Assembly (NCBI RefSeq): GCF_025399195.1
Contig: NW_026252087.1
Location: forward strand, 620,001 to 684,000
Direction of reading: 5' to 3'
Source of the DNA: Umbelopsis ramanniana AG
Lineage: Eukaryota > Mucoromycota > Umbelopsidomycetes > Umbelopsidales > Umbelopsidaceae
DNA: 64,000 nt
The stretch's first letter is position 1; each line of letters starts with the position of its first letter. The translations under genes and the position numbers were made by a program. The notes beneath the pieces are model-generated. The model saw only the letters and a list, made by a program, of their open reading frames with translations, did no database searches and was not told the DNA's origin. Positions 34,400 through 47,487 of the stretch are shown piece after piece.

Positions 34400-36555
34400 T
34401 TAATGAATTTTCAGCTCTGTGTCAAACACTCGGAATCTTCGATCCTTTTGGCCGTCAATATCAACCATATAAGACTGAATGCAAAAGTCTAGCCACACAT
34501 TGCTACTTTTACCAGCAGGGCAGATGGTGTCAATCTGCTCCTTGAGCTCGCTAGCTGCATAGTCTTCTAAATACAAACTATAGTGGGAGGCAACGTTAGT
34601 GCCAAAGACAGGGTGGCGCATTAGATGTTGTATAACTTACTTTGATGGCGCTGAATTGCACAGGAACATCTCCTTTAGCGGTTGCATTGTTTAGTACATG
34701 TGCTGCCAACATACATAGGTGATAGACATACTTACTGCGTCTTTATCGTAAAATATAACCGGCAGTTGAACTCCATGAGCATCTTGTAGAAGACAGGCAA
34801 ATTGATACTTGTATACGGTTATTTTGGCCATGCAAAAGGTACATGACATATTCGGGTTTTCACAGGGGGAGCATCTGCAAATGGCACGGCAAGAAATCAG
34901 ATAATATAACTTGTGAATATACATATCCAACGTACTTACGATTTTTGGCATCTAGAGCACCATGGGCGAACCATGTCCTTGATGATCTTTGGTTTATAAT
35001 CAATTACACATGCTCGAACTCTGAACTTGTCTACCGTCTAAAACCGGGGCATGTATTGACAACATTAACTTTTTTGTGCTCGAATGGCATACACGGTATA
35101 GTATTACTTGCCATTTTGGAAGCGACCACGGTGCTTAATGGAGTGATATTAATATCTTTATGCTTTGTCACTGACAAGATGTTAGATTGACTTTGGCCCC
35201 CGGTACGATGAAGAGTTGGCTCATATGCATACCTGTCCACACGCGCTGTTGGGACGAATCTGAATTTAGCTGTAGTGTACTCTTCTTGGGTAACTGCTGA
35301 ATCGATGACATGTACTCGTGCCTTTTTCTACATGCAATAGTAATTAGCTTACGTGACAGAGAATTGACATATAACAAGGTATGGCATTCCAGTTCTGACT
35401 TACTCTAGTAAGGGGACCAACCTTGGATCATCTCTTGCCAGTAAGCGCACGCCTGGATTCATCAATTTGCGATCACGGTCACCATGGACTCGAAGTTCAA
35501 GGCATTGATTCATGTCCAGCTTGGAATTTGCGTTCCTGATGAATACGAAGCTACCCGTATTAACTTTGGGGCAATATTGATGATGCTCGTCAAACAAAGT
35601 ACACATTATGACGCGTCGGCCAGCGACTCCAAATCGTGAAATCTCTTGGTCCACGAGCAGTTCGTTCGTGGTATAATCAACCACGAGTAACTGAGTTGTT
35701 TTTCGCTCCGTGTCGCTGTAATGGCCAACGACCTATCCCGAGCGGATATAAGTACAAAGAAGACCAAATGCATATAAATACCGACATACCTCTGCAACGA
35801 GATCCGAAAATAGGCCGGGTCGATTAATTTGAGAAATGGTACGAAGCATTTTTCCAGGGAATTGAAAAGTCGTCGAATTGTTACCGCTCGGTTGTGGAGC
35901 AAGTGTAGCAAAAGTATTGCCACTGCTTGGCATGGTTTGGAGCCAATCTTGTAATATCCTAATGACATGATAGTCTTTCTCGTCCAGCGATAGTACCATA
36001 CCAGGTATATTTACAGGGACAATTTCGTTTGAGGGGTCTTTTCCCGAGGGTCTACTCGGTATGATTGCCCATGTTGTATTACTTTTGATGGAAACACATT
36101 GTAGCTTGTTTTGAAAGGCTTGGACCCGTGCCCTCCGTAGGACGAAAATATCGCCTGTGCCTCGAAACTGTGGCAACGTCTGGCTATTGTGGTGAAATAA
36201 ATTAATGCTAGTATCCCCCATTTGTCCCATACCACGCGAAGGATCTGCCACGGATATTGAGCATACAAAATCTGTTGACGCGACAGTAAATTTTTTAGAT
36301 GCTTAGAACGTGCCACCCAAGGTTAGCATAAATTGTACACTACCTTGCCCTCTCGTCTTTGTAGGTAGCTTGAACTTGGTTACCACTCCATATATATCAA
36401 CAATCGTATTCTTTTTAATGTCTCGAAGCAGAGTGCAGCCAGTCACCTAGAAAACGTACGATCGGGATTAGCTTGACTAGCATGGTGTTGCAGACTCAGA
36501 TGTCGGTCTGTACCTCTAATTCTTTCAAATGTTCGCCATTCTGGTTACTGCTCAT
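34400..36555 (-). CDS. POT1: POT1 telomere end-protection protein
   Basis: Binds the single-stranded G-rich telomere overhang and protects chromosome ends within shelterin. A multi-exon minus-strand gene; secure exons include 36514-36555 and 36344-36446. The first OB fold starts GCTLLRDIKKNTIVDIYGVV followed by TKFKLPTKTRGQGDFVCSIS, equivalent to the human NVYGVVKFFK region. Downstream are LSLDEKDYHVIRILQDWLQT, FSDLVAEV, and an OB2 segment ending LRVHGDRDRKLMNPGVRLLA. A C-terminal domain also matches animal POT1: KFRVRACVIDYKP with WCSRCQK, then CSPCENPNMSCTFC (zinc cysteines), FACLLQDAHGVQLPVIFYDK, and a last exon with ICPAGKSSNVWLDFCIQSY. The start at 36555 (MSSNQNGEHLKELE) is the only ATG joining to the OB exon. 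Confidence 0.9.
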
Positions 36556-36942
36556 ATTGACCAGCTATTTCACCAGCAACTTTCCTCTTGATTAAGACTC
36601 GATTTTTGCACAAAGTCTCGTACGGGTAGGCAATTCGGAAACAATATAAGAATAACGGTATATGAATGCGGCTCTAGGTTGAGACCGCTAAACCCTGCAA
36701 GCGAGCAGTCCTAACTAAACGGTATTGTGGCCATTGGCCAATAAAATGTGAATTTCACTACAATCAACAAATTTGAACTTCACTTTCGGCCATAACCAGC
36801 TTTTGTTTATAGTATATGAGAAAGCATAACCTGGTCATTAAACAGTATACGTAGATACAGGTAACCAGTTAAAGTCTCTGACATGTCTTTTCTAATATGA
36901 TACAAGTGATATATTACAACGTTAGCTAACAATTCTTTTTCA
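36556..36942. other. Intergenic POT1 / KDM8
   Basis: About 390 bases between two minus-strand genes; POT1 promoter. No gene was seen. Confidence 0.5.
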
Positions 36943-38442
36943 TTAGAACCAAAAACTGACACTGAAGCTCGTTTCCAACGATCGAACATAATGCCAGCAT
37001 TTAGGCTGCGGTGTAAATAGGTGAGAAGACATGGACTTGCAAAGCCTACTCATTCGTGAAGATACTTACTGGTATGTACAAAACTTGGCCGGCTTTCAAG
37101 ACACATTCAACATATTTCGCGTCTCTGAAATTGGGAAACCGGGCTTCATCTACCTTTTCAACGTTGACCTGGCTTGTGTTGGACATCATTCCTGCATGCG
37201 GATAAAGCCGAGAAGATTGACTTGGAGCGTAAAGTCGTATGTACTTGCTACCCACCACCTGTGCGAGCAAGTTGTGATATGGATCATGATGCAATGGTGA
37301 GACTGTACCTCCTGGGCCGAACCAGGCGTTGGTTATAACATCCGATGGCTGGCGTTCATAATGTTCTGTGATCTTTGGCGTCACGTAGCAATAATCGGGA
37401 ATGATGATATCCTGCTCTAAGCGAGGCACTTGATGAAACAAGTCATGCTGGGCTAGATAAGCAATGCCATTCTTGCCGGCTGCGCCCACCTGGACATAGT
37501 TATTAACAAATTCACGGAATGGCATCATTCGCTGGCTCCAATCTGAATCAGTGTACTGACTACCAAACTCCACGGGTACAAGCCGCTCTCCTGCCACTGA
37601 AAGTAAATACGGCATTGAGTGCCATGGATGATCGTTTAGGGCGGGCCAGTGATCAATGATGTTTTCCATTACAACTGGATCTGCTGAATCACTATTGATA
37701 TAATTGTTGAACTCCATAAATGAAGGCGCGGTACCGAAGGTCTTGACAGGGAATCCAAGTGTCATAGGGCTAGATTCTTCATCCACCAGACGCCTTCGTT
37801 TACTGGAAAGTTTGATGTCCGTGGTGGCGTCGCTGTGGACTTGCAGCTGATGTAGCTGGCTTTGCGCAAGATCTAAAATACTGTCTATTACCATCCGTCG
37901 ATCATGCCCAGGAGCGCCAGCAACGACAATAGCAGTATCGAGGCCATGGCATATCTGTCGTAATAGTTGAGTCTTTTCGATGGTCTCTTTGGAGTTGTGC
38001 ATAAGAAGTATTTGAAATAATGCCTTCAGCAAGCTTGTATCAGTCAGTAAACGTCGCCAGGACAATGGCACATCTTTATACGGTATTGCCAAGATTTTTT
38101 CGTCTGCCAAATCAACCATACTATCGGTCGAAACAATAGAGTGTCGCAAATTTTCCATTTCCTCAGCGCGTACTGAATCCGGTAGCTTTTGTATACATCT
38201 TTCGAGCAATAGGATGACGGAGGAGCCACATTTTTGGAGTTCTACATCAAAAGATAAAATTGTAGGCGAAAGTGATAGGGTCGGTATGGCCGTGCAATCG
38301 TTGAAGGTGGCAAGGGATTTAGAAAAAGGAATGACAAAAGTGGAATTCACGTCAACACAACTCCATTGTTACCTGAATCAGTAGAGCAAGACTTCAGCAA
38401 TGTCAAAGCTGTTTCATATGGAACTTGCCAATTTAAAGGCAT
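36943..38442 (-). CDS. JmjC-domain protein, KDM8/JMJD5 type
   Basis: Fe(II)/2-oxoglutarate oxygenase. Animal JMJD5 hydroxylates arginine and has been linked to histone demethylation and proteolysis. Three exons (38373-38442, 37070-38241, 36943-37005) join to 434 residues. An N-terminal helical region includes a basic KRRRLVDEE motif. The JmjC core has the metal-binding pair HHDPYHNLLAQVVGSKYIRL, the Thr/Asn pocket segment NAWFGPGGTVSPL, and ends KAGQVLYIPPKCWHYVRSLE followed by TSFSVSFWF. The second metal-binding histidine (CWHYV) is encoded by the 63-base last exon. The layout and the terminal FSVSFWF match KDM8 closely. The first exon was chosen because it supplies an ATG and joins in phase. 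Confidence 0.9.
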
Positions 38443-38744
38443 GCGTTCAAGGGTAGTAACAGCACTCGTACAACGTGCGCGAGAAGACAGTGGGTTGTGA
38501 AGGAGATGAAAATTTCAACTTCCCTGTATTTTCCTTTTATCCAGACTACGGTCGGTCAGCCAGGCTGCAGCTGTCAGCGAAGGGCTATAGTCAACAATAA
38601 ATTTAAAGAATCAAGAAAAATGTTTGAGCTCGCTTTTATTACACTGTTGAAATTCGGTTACATAATGTCAATCCACCGTAGGTTTGAGTGTTGACAAACG
38701 CTACCACCGTTCTGCCGCTATCGCTATACCGTTTTGTCTTGCAT
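38443..38744. other. Intergenic KDM8 / DUF155 gene
   Basis: About 300 bases between two minus-strand genes. Nothing was seen beyond the KDM8 promoter. Confidence 0.4.
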
Positions 38745-40544
38745 CTATTTCTGAGATAAACTAAACGCATCCAATCCAGTGGTAATAACAGCAACCAAGA
38801 TTTCCATGGCAATAAGCCAAATTACAATCCATTCCAACTGCTCGCCTAGATGTAAAACGATATTCAGTAAATCTTATTACTCCTGTTGACAGCAGACACC
38901 TCTCACATACCATGTGAACTATTCAAGTGGTCCTTCAACATGTCCAAGAGATCGCTGATAACTTGGACACGCTGATTCAACAATTCTACACGCTGAGATA
39001 TCTCCAAGTATCCTCTAATTGCACTGTACAAGGGTTCCAATGCTGGTTCTGACCAAAAGATTTCAGGTGTATCGAGAATGTTAGAGACCAGATTGACATT
39101 GATGCGCATAATGAAGAGCTGGCCGATTTTTTTGGTGATTGCAACCCTGTCAGAAATTGAGATGATTTAGGACATGGTCTTTTACTGCTTTTCTTCAGTT
39201 CTGTAGGGCTAATAGATTATCAAATATATTGGCTTACCTGGACATGTGCACCTTTCCGCTCTCAGCCATAACTTGCGGGATGTATTTCGTTTCGTTGATG
39301 GTATCATCAATCAATCTTTCAAAAAGAGTCATCTTTACACTTTGAGCAATAGCATGCGATATCGTCAACTTGACTAGGTAGTTTTGTGGATGTCGTAGAG
39401 TGATAACATCATTGTAAATTCTGGGTAAGAGGAAATGGATACGGGATTAGTACTCTTCCACTGATAATCTTATCATAGCATTCGAAGTTATGGAGATGAT
39501 ATCGTTAAAGACATCGTCATTATACCAATAACCCAGAACCGAACTTCGTTTCAAAATATCAATAGTATACCTTGGCTGGTACTGCTCATTATAGTGGAAT
39601 TGAAATTCTTCAACTTCAACATCATCAGTTTCTGTACAACAATGACGTATTAGTAAAGTTAGTGGAATGGGACTCAGTCAAACGTTGCTTGCGAAGCACA
39701 TACCAAGTCGCTCCTCTTCAAAGGGTTCTATCTCCCGCATAAACTTTTGTTCTTCCTCAAGTGTCATTCCCCAAAAGACAACCACGCCGTAATCAAACAA
39801 GAATACTTTTGGGAAAATTGATCCGGTGTTAGTCTCGCCGTTATCTCGTGGAGGAGAGAGGGGGTATTTGAATGAATATGGTGTAAACACGCTGGAAACG
39901 ATCATACATTAGCAACACATATATTAGAAAGATTTGGAAGTATTATATGATCATCTTACCATTCGTCAAATCTCTTGGGTGCCGCACCATTGGATGCTTT
40001 TTTGGACTGCAAGAATTTCACCATTTCATCCATTCGATATGCTCTGAAAATGACAAACGAACAGTGTTAGAGGAGGAGATATGAAAGCCTGCCGCTATAT
40101 TCATACTTACGATGCTGTACAATACGCGGTTACTCTTGGTAGATGCCCACGATCTATTTTGCTCAAGCGTTCGGCCTCTAACCGAGCAAAGCCGTGTGGT
40201 ATTTGAGCTATTTGGTCATAGACTGTAGCGTCCAAGTCTTCCGAGGTCATGAGAGTCTGTTCATCTTCTTCGGGAAATAGCTTGAGTTTCTGCGAAGTCT
40301 TGGTTGTTCGATTAGGCTGCTTTGGCTTGGAGCGGGCCGGAGCTGGGGTTTCTTGTGGAAATGTATGGTATTGATCTGATGTCGGAACACCATGGCCATG
40401 ACTTGCAAGGTGTGATTGTGAGTTAAAAGCTATTGTTTTTGAAGCTGACACCGGGGTTGATTTACTAGGCTTGGGTTGGCCGGATAGCAATGGTGTCGTT
40501 GCCGAATCACTAGGATACTCCCGCTTACTTGCTCGTTTTGACAT
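38745..40544 (-). CDS. RMD1/RMND1-like DUF155 protein
   Basis: Member of the DUF155 family (yeast Rmd1/Rmd8, fission-yeast Sif proteins, human RMND1). The human protein supports mitochondrial translation; the fungal cytoplasmic or membrane forms are less understood. A Ser/Pro/Lys-rich N-tail of about 130 residues leads to RVTAYCTASSYRMDEMVKFL. The core has VFLFDYGVVVFWGMTLEEEQ then EIEPFEEERLG, followed by VEVEEFQFHYNEQYQPR, LAISHAIAQSVK-type helices (TISHAIAQSVKMTLFERLID), and EIFWSEPALEPLYSAIRGYL followed by EISQRVELLNQRV. The C-terminus ERLEWIVIWLIAMEILVAVI is the single membrane span typical of the family. The gene is read through about seven exons; the stop is at 38745 (SLSQK). Not all inner joins were checked base by base. 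Confidence 0.87.
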
Positions 40545-40958
40545 GTTTGAATCAAATACTGCTTATTGTAACCGCTGTCATTTAATTTTTTGGACATCAA
40601 ATGAATGACGGTGACTGCCATCGGCAATTTTCTGCAACCAGAAATATTGCTTCTTTCTTTTTGCATTGTCCCCGTCAACGCCAGAAAAAAGCTTTAACTT
40701 TCGCGAAAGGTTGCTATTCATTTATTGATGACCAGTTTTACTATAATCTTGTTATATGATGCTATCGCTGTAAAGTTTTTGTAATTGCATGATACACGTG
40801 GTACGCCATCTACTGCCGATTGGATTATTGCATAAAATAATTGTCTCATCTTGGGTGGCCATTCGAAAGGCCGGTGACAGGGCTACAATAACGTTTGATT
40901 TGCTGTGCTTTGAATGTAAACAGACAACACATCCATGAATTAATTATTTTATTACATC
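40545..40958. other. Intergenic DUF155 gene / Kae1
   Basis: About 410 bases, no gene seen. Confidence 0.5.
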
Positions 40959-42376
<1,418 letters not shown>

Positions 42377-43079
42377 GCTGTGTTGAGTAGTGTTATGCGT
42401 ATCGTTTTCCCGAATTTTTACAAACCAGCGTAACTGGCAGTCACATAGAACTGTAATGGGCCACCCATCAACCAGTCGTTCTGACAACAACGTGCACTTA
42501 AAGCATAAGTCCCGGTACTTGAGCTTTCTATATAAAATCCGTCGCTCATAGTAAATGAATGTAACATTGCAGTAGAATAGCTCTATGAATATAAATTGAG
42601 CATGCGTAATATGGATGTGTAATCGAACCTCACTTTCTTTGGTTGGATTGAAACTGTCACTTGCGATCATGGCTGTATTTGAAAAGTAGGAATAGACGCA
42701 GTTTGTCTTTAACATACCTGAACTCAAAAATAGCAGGCAAGCGAAGGTAAACGATTGGTGATAGAATATATTAGATTGCTCTTCTCTACACTGAAGATAA
42801 CACTACGCAAAGAATGGGCTGGGGTGTGGTTCTCGTAGACAATGTCCATATTCCGACAAGCTATGATGCTCGCTAGTACGATTACGTGTAATACATCCCG
42901 CCACATCCACTAGGCAAGCGTAATTATTAAATGCCACAGCCTTGGTTTCCTGAAATCGCATAGTACGTACAGTAAGTTTAGAAGCCATCTGATTGGCTGC
43001 TGACCAACCTGATGCTCTGTTAAAAAGGGTAACAACTGGCCGATTACGCATAAAATACCCCTTGACCGACTTCTTTTGC
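42377..43079. other. Divergent intergenic region Kae1 / arrestin gene
   Basis: About 700 bases; both promoters. A minus-strand open frame at 42803-43081 overlaps the arrestin start and resembles nothing known. Confidence 0.5.
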
Positions 43080-45376
43080 ATGCTGGGAAGAGGTGAATTT
43101 TACATTACCCTTAATGACTCCAGATATTTTTTTCCTGGTGATACCATCAATGGTACTTATTTTTTCTGGGATCTCCTTCGAAATGAGTCCTTTCTCTGCA
43201 ATCTAAACGCATTTACTTTTTTTGTCAGGAACGGTGACACTCTCCTTGGATAAGCCAACAAAAACGAATTGTATACTAGTCATATTTAAAGGCGAAGTAG
43301 AAGCTGGTGGCGATTCCTTCAATCTTTTTACAAAACAAATCAAAGTTGCTGCCGACGTTGGCACACTGGACGCACGCACGCACAGTTTTTCTTTCGAATT
43401 TTTGGTTGACAGCCACTTGAATTTACCCAGTAGCACAAAGCTTGCCCGAGGCTCTATTAAATATGGTATTACAGCCATCCATGAGAGACCACTTATCCCA
43501 GATGCTCTCTCATCAAAGGCAGAATACGCATTGCAAATATTGGAGAATATTAATGCCGAGTGGCCAGAATTCGCCCATGAAGCGGAAATGTGTCAGGATG
43601 TCACGATATCGGGTTCCAACGACACACGCAAGGTTCGCATCATTGCAAAAATGCCAAGATTTGCATTTGTCAGAGGTGCGCATGACATGGTTTAGTATTT
43701 TGAAACTGAGAAAGTCTTTCCAATACTCAACTCTCTCTCCTCCGTTAGGTGACATCATACCAATAGAATTATCCATCAAGCACTTTGAACCGTTTACCCG
43801 AGAAAAAGGAATTAAAGTCGAGCTGATTCGCATTGCACTTTTCGGAAAGAGTAAAAATCAAACACCTGTACAGAATGCTCTTCGGTCTCTCGTCACAGAT
43901 TTGAACGTTTCCACCAGCAACTTTGTTTTTTCCGCCACACCACACATCTTGATTCCAACGTCCACTCCACCAACAATTGACATAAATGGCAAGATATTAA
44001 ATGTTCAATATCAAGTCCGCATTAGCATCAACCTCAACCCTTCAAATGGCACCGTCTCCAAGTCAAACAACGTGGTTTTAGAGATCCCTATTGTTGTCGC
44101 CACTTGGCCGCCCGCCGCTATACCAATAGACCTCGATTTAGACGAGGAAGAACTAGAGCCAGAACCACAGTCCTCAGAAACGGAATCAGATTCAGAGAGC
44201 GGCGAGACAGAACAGAAGCTGAATGATGTACCAAAGCAAGTCTTTGTAGCCCCTCGTCCTGTTCGCACATCCTCTCTATCTCAATCCAGTCGACCACCTC
44301 CCATCATCCCTTTTTCATCTCAGGTGTCTGGAACAGAAATAGCGGCTACAGCGCTGACTGAATCCAAATCCAAGGATAACAGCAATGTCAATAGAGTTGA
44401 TGGAGCATACCCAAATCGGACCCCCATTGGTGTCAGCCCTGATAACGTTGTCGGTATCAATGGTGTAGACTCCGCAATGATCTCGACCATCGGTGGTGAT
44501 GGTGTCAAAAATTCAACATCGCGCACAGCGTCTCAAAGATTCCCAGTGCCAACTGTTAGTAGCGTGTATGAGACCTCGACAGCGCCAACTTCATTTTCCC
44601 CCAATGGTCCTCCTCAATCAATGCCTCATGAAAGCTTCTCCAGAAGTCACTCGCTATCGCATAGCCAACACTCAGTCGTACCTGCCATTCAGCCTTCAAC
44701 ATCCCAAAATTCCGGTTTACCGCTGTCCCATAGTAACTCTATCAACAGTAGCACCTTTGCTAATAGTAGTCACTACTCTCCAAACATGTCCATGTCTCAA
44801 CCTCTCCCTTCATCTCCTGGCTACCATTCCACAATGCCTATATCTCAAATGCCTTCACCTCCGGGACTCCATTCTGCTATGCCTGCACCTCAAAGCTCGC
44901 CTTCATCTTTTGACCATCATCCAGTCATGCCTATGCCACATAATTCTCCATCATCGTATTCTAACTCTTCGCATTATGGTCATACTCCTTCTATATCCCT
45001 GCCGCAAATGCCAATTCCAAATTTTCATAATGATAGTGAACGTCACTATCTTCCTCACCATTCGCCACAGAAGCCACTTTTGCATGCGTATGGAAACCAG
45101 ACCAACACAGCCTACCAAATGCCTGAACCCGTAAACTGTCATCAATCAGATTACTCTCCAGAGAATGCCTATTATCATTCCCAGAGTCAGCAAGTGCCTT
45201 CTTATCACAGCAATTCTTATTATCCTCAGCTTCATTCAGAGTCTGATCCTGCTTATGCTCCGTTTACTTATCCAATGTCACTACCCACACCAGGTCAAGC
45301 CATGCCATCGGCCCAGCCTATGCCGACTCCCAACGCTCCATACCACCAACCTTTTACGCAATTCCCTTACTCATAG
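43080..45376 (+). CDS. Arrestin-domain protein with Ser/Pro/His-rich tail
   Basis: Alpha-arrestin-type adaptor; fungal members link membrane proteins to ubiquitin ligases for endocytosis. Three exons, 43080-43152, 43229-43675 and 43749-45376, give 715 residues. Arrestin-N begins GEFYITLNDSRYFFPGDTIN followed by GTVTLSLDKPTK, and has the typical SFSFEFLVDSHLNLPSST and GSIKYGITAIHER strands. Arrestin-C starts after MPRFAFVRGDIIPIELSIKH and ends NNVVLEIPIVVATWP. An acidic DLDLDEEELEPEPQ segment follows. About 380 residues of low-complexity Ser/Pro/His/Gln/Tyr sequence then contain repeated M-P-x-P/S-P patterns. I saw no canonical PPxY motif, which is unusual for an alpha-arrestin that recruits Rsp5. 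An upstream in-frame ATG at 42993 would add 29 residues. Confidence 0.85.
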
Positions 45377-45999
45377 ACTTAGGCAACTAAGCCCGGATGG
45401 TGGTATATCCCACCCATTTTAAAATACTTTTGGCTGCCTTTGGCTCTGGTTGTACGATTAACTTAACGCTGTAGACTTTAGACTTCTTAATTTGAAATCT
45501 TGAAAACTTTATACCACAACGAACATCATGCTTGAAATTGATATTTTTCAGCTTCGTACCTTGATTTTCATTTCGAATGAAAAATGGTCGTTCACTATTT
45601 TGAGAGGTAACTTTGTCCTCAAAAGGGATCGATCTCTCGCAAATACATTGCTGAATTCTCGCACGCATCCATCTGTGAGATGTAACACCTAAGGTACCGG
45701 TCGCACAGGACAACATTACTCCATCCTGCAGTCTTCACAGTTATTTCGTTTTGTACCTACGCAACTCTAACTGTTGCCTGCCGCCGTTTCCACGATTACA
45801 TAACTCTACTGCTACTTCCTACTTAAGAATCTGGTAATGTTGAATCTTTGAATAAAGCCACTGGTGTTAAACTTGCTTTGCATAACTGCCATATGGCCGT
45901 CTTATATGCTGCCTCTTTATCAACAGCAATTTGGCACTTCTCCTTGGTATTTTTCAATCCTACTCTATGCTCATAAACTGTTTACTCCTCTTCTAGATA
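45377..45999. other. Duplicated 5' flank of F-box gene 1
   Basis: About 620 bases, no gene. From about 45395 it is recognisably similar to 48010-48608 upstream of the second F-box gene, so it belongs to the duplicated unit. Confidence 0.7.
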
Positions 46000-47487
46000 A
46001 TGGAGTTCAGCCTAGGACTCCCGAATGAGATATTGCCCGTAGTTTTTCGAGACCTTGACCCGCAAGACTTGGTCAGTTGCAGTCGCACTTGTTGGTCTTG
46101 GAATGCTATTGCAAACTCCCTCCTCTACGAAACCGTATCTTTTGTTTCACATGCCAAATTTCAGCAGTTTGTCGAGACTATTACTGATTCTCAGAACCAT
46201 TATGAAATGTGTGTCGGAAATAGCATCAATACTTACCGACCACTCGGACAGCTCGTTAAGTCCGTGGAAATAACAGCAGGCTATACTCGACGCGATGATA
46301 GATATGATTACTCGACAATGCTTTCTCGACTTGCTTCTAAAACTCCAAACGTCCACAAGGCAAAAATGTATCTCCCTATTTTGTCTTCAAATACTTATGA
46401 TGGCTTGTCATTCAATTGGAGCAACTTAGCCTCACAATGGTCCAAGCTGACAAGTCTATCTCTAAAAGGGTCTTTAGAATATGGGATGGAAACATACGAC
46501 ATGAAAAACATCAATGATGTATTCAGTAGATTGCATCATCTCAGTGTCGTTCGTTGCGATGATTTTCTGACCCACATGCTACCATCACTGCCTACTATGC
46601 CATATTTACAATCTTTTATGGCCACCATCTACCGTACAAGCGATTATCAAGCATTAAAGAAGATATTGCAAACCTATCAAACCACTTTACATACCTTGGT
46701 CATAGAATTTTTTTGCTTTTATCCGCAAATCTCATTCAATTTGGATGACCTTAATATTGGCCACAAACAGTTGAAAGCATTCGGGCTTATGAAGCATGAT
46801 GATACGCAGATTAACATCACCAAATTTGGAGACAACTTGGAGCACCTTGAATGGTGGATCTTCAGTCTGAAACCCGACGAGATATTGAACCAGTCAATAC
46901 ATCAAGCCATGATTAAGACAAGTACCCTCAAGACCTTATCTTTTGCTGGAAAGATGGCTCTCGATCATATTCCTTTGGTTTTAGAAGCGAACAAGCACAG
47001 CCTACACACTTTTTATGTCGATCATGCCCGTGGCAACGATCTGATCGCACTTTTACAAGATAGCAAAGTGCGGCTCTATAACGTCGTTACACTTTGCTTT
47101 GAATGCCCACTTCTCGAAAATGCAGATGTACGATCCCTTGCCGAGATATTCCCCAATGTGAAATACCTAGCACTGCGCAGAAATAGGCTTTCACACGAGA
47201 TGATAAAAGGCACAAGAAACATAAGCACAAGAAACATAAGCACAAGAAACGTAAGCACAATGAACATAAGCACAAGGAGCATACCGAGTGGAAGCAAGCT
47301 TACGATTGTGGAATTGAATAGGGGTCCGGTATGGATCGCCACGGAGTCTCTATCTCATTTTCAACATTTAAAAGCTCTTGACAAAATCACCTTTCCGGAA
47401 CTTGTAGATCAAAGCTTATTCACTTTTCAACAGTGCAACATCTTCCGGCCAAAACATAAAGTGCAACCCGTCGTAATACCCTTGTAG
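46000..47487 (+). CDS. F-box/LRR-like protein, copy 1
   Basis: Substrate-receptor type for SCF ubiquitin ligases. A single exon encodes 495 residues. The F-box is at residues 4-45 (LPNEILPVVFRDLDPQDLVS then CSRTCWSWNAIANSLLYETV). The rest is made of irregular leucine-rich segments such as LHTLVIEFFCF, LEHLEWWIFSL and TSTLKTLSFAGKMALDHIPL, as in fungal F-box proteins of unknown substrate. Residues about 405-429 hold five copies of a TRNIS-like pentapeptide encoded by a 15-base minisatellite (47212-47286). The homologous site in copy 2 lacks this array, which explains the 23-residue length difference. The start codon follows a CTAGATA sequence conserved in both copies. Confidence 0.9.
   Translation: MEFSLGLPNEILPVVFRDLDPQDLVSCSRTCWSWNAIANSLLYETVSFVSHAKFQQFVETITDSQNHYEMCVGNSINTYRPLGQLVKSVEITAGYTRRDDRYDYSTMLSRLASKTPNVHKAKMYLPILSSNTYDGLSFNWSNLASQWSKLTSLSLKGSLEYGMETYDMKNINDVFSRLHHLSVVRCDDFLTHMLPSLPTMPYLQSFMATIYRTSDYQALKKILQTYQTTLHTLVIEFFCFYPQISFNLDDLNIGHKQLKAFGLMKHDDTQINITKFGDNLEHLEWWIFSLKPDEILNQSIHQAMIKTSTLKTLSFAGKMALDHIPLVLEANKHSLHTFYVDHARGNDLIALLQDSKVRLYNVVTLCFECPLLENADVRSLAEIFPNVKYLALRRNRLSHEMIKGTRNISTRNISTRNVSTMNISTRSIPSGSKLTIVELNRGPVWIATESLSHFQHLKALDKITFPELVDQSLFTFQQCNIFRPKHKVQPVVIPL
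47212..47286 (+). repeat. In-frame 15-base minisatellite, five units
   Basis: Five consecutive 15-base units based on ACAAGAAACATAAGC inside F-box gene 1. The first two are identical and the later ones have one to several changes. Each unit encodes TRNIS or a variant. Confidence 0.93.

Noticed and set aside
42803-43081. 92-codon minus-strand frame before the arrestin gene
   Set aside because: No family resemblance; lies in a divergent promoter region and overlaps the arrestin start.
43442-43748. Alternative frame giving a 644-codon open frame from 43442
   Set aside because: Its first part is in the wrong frame over arrestin-N and over an intron; only the part after 43749 is real.
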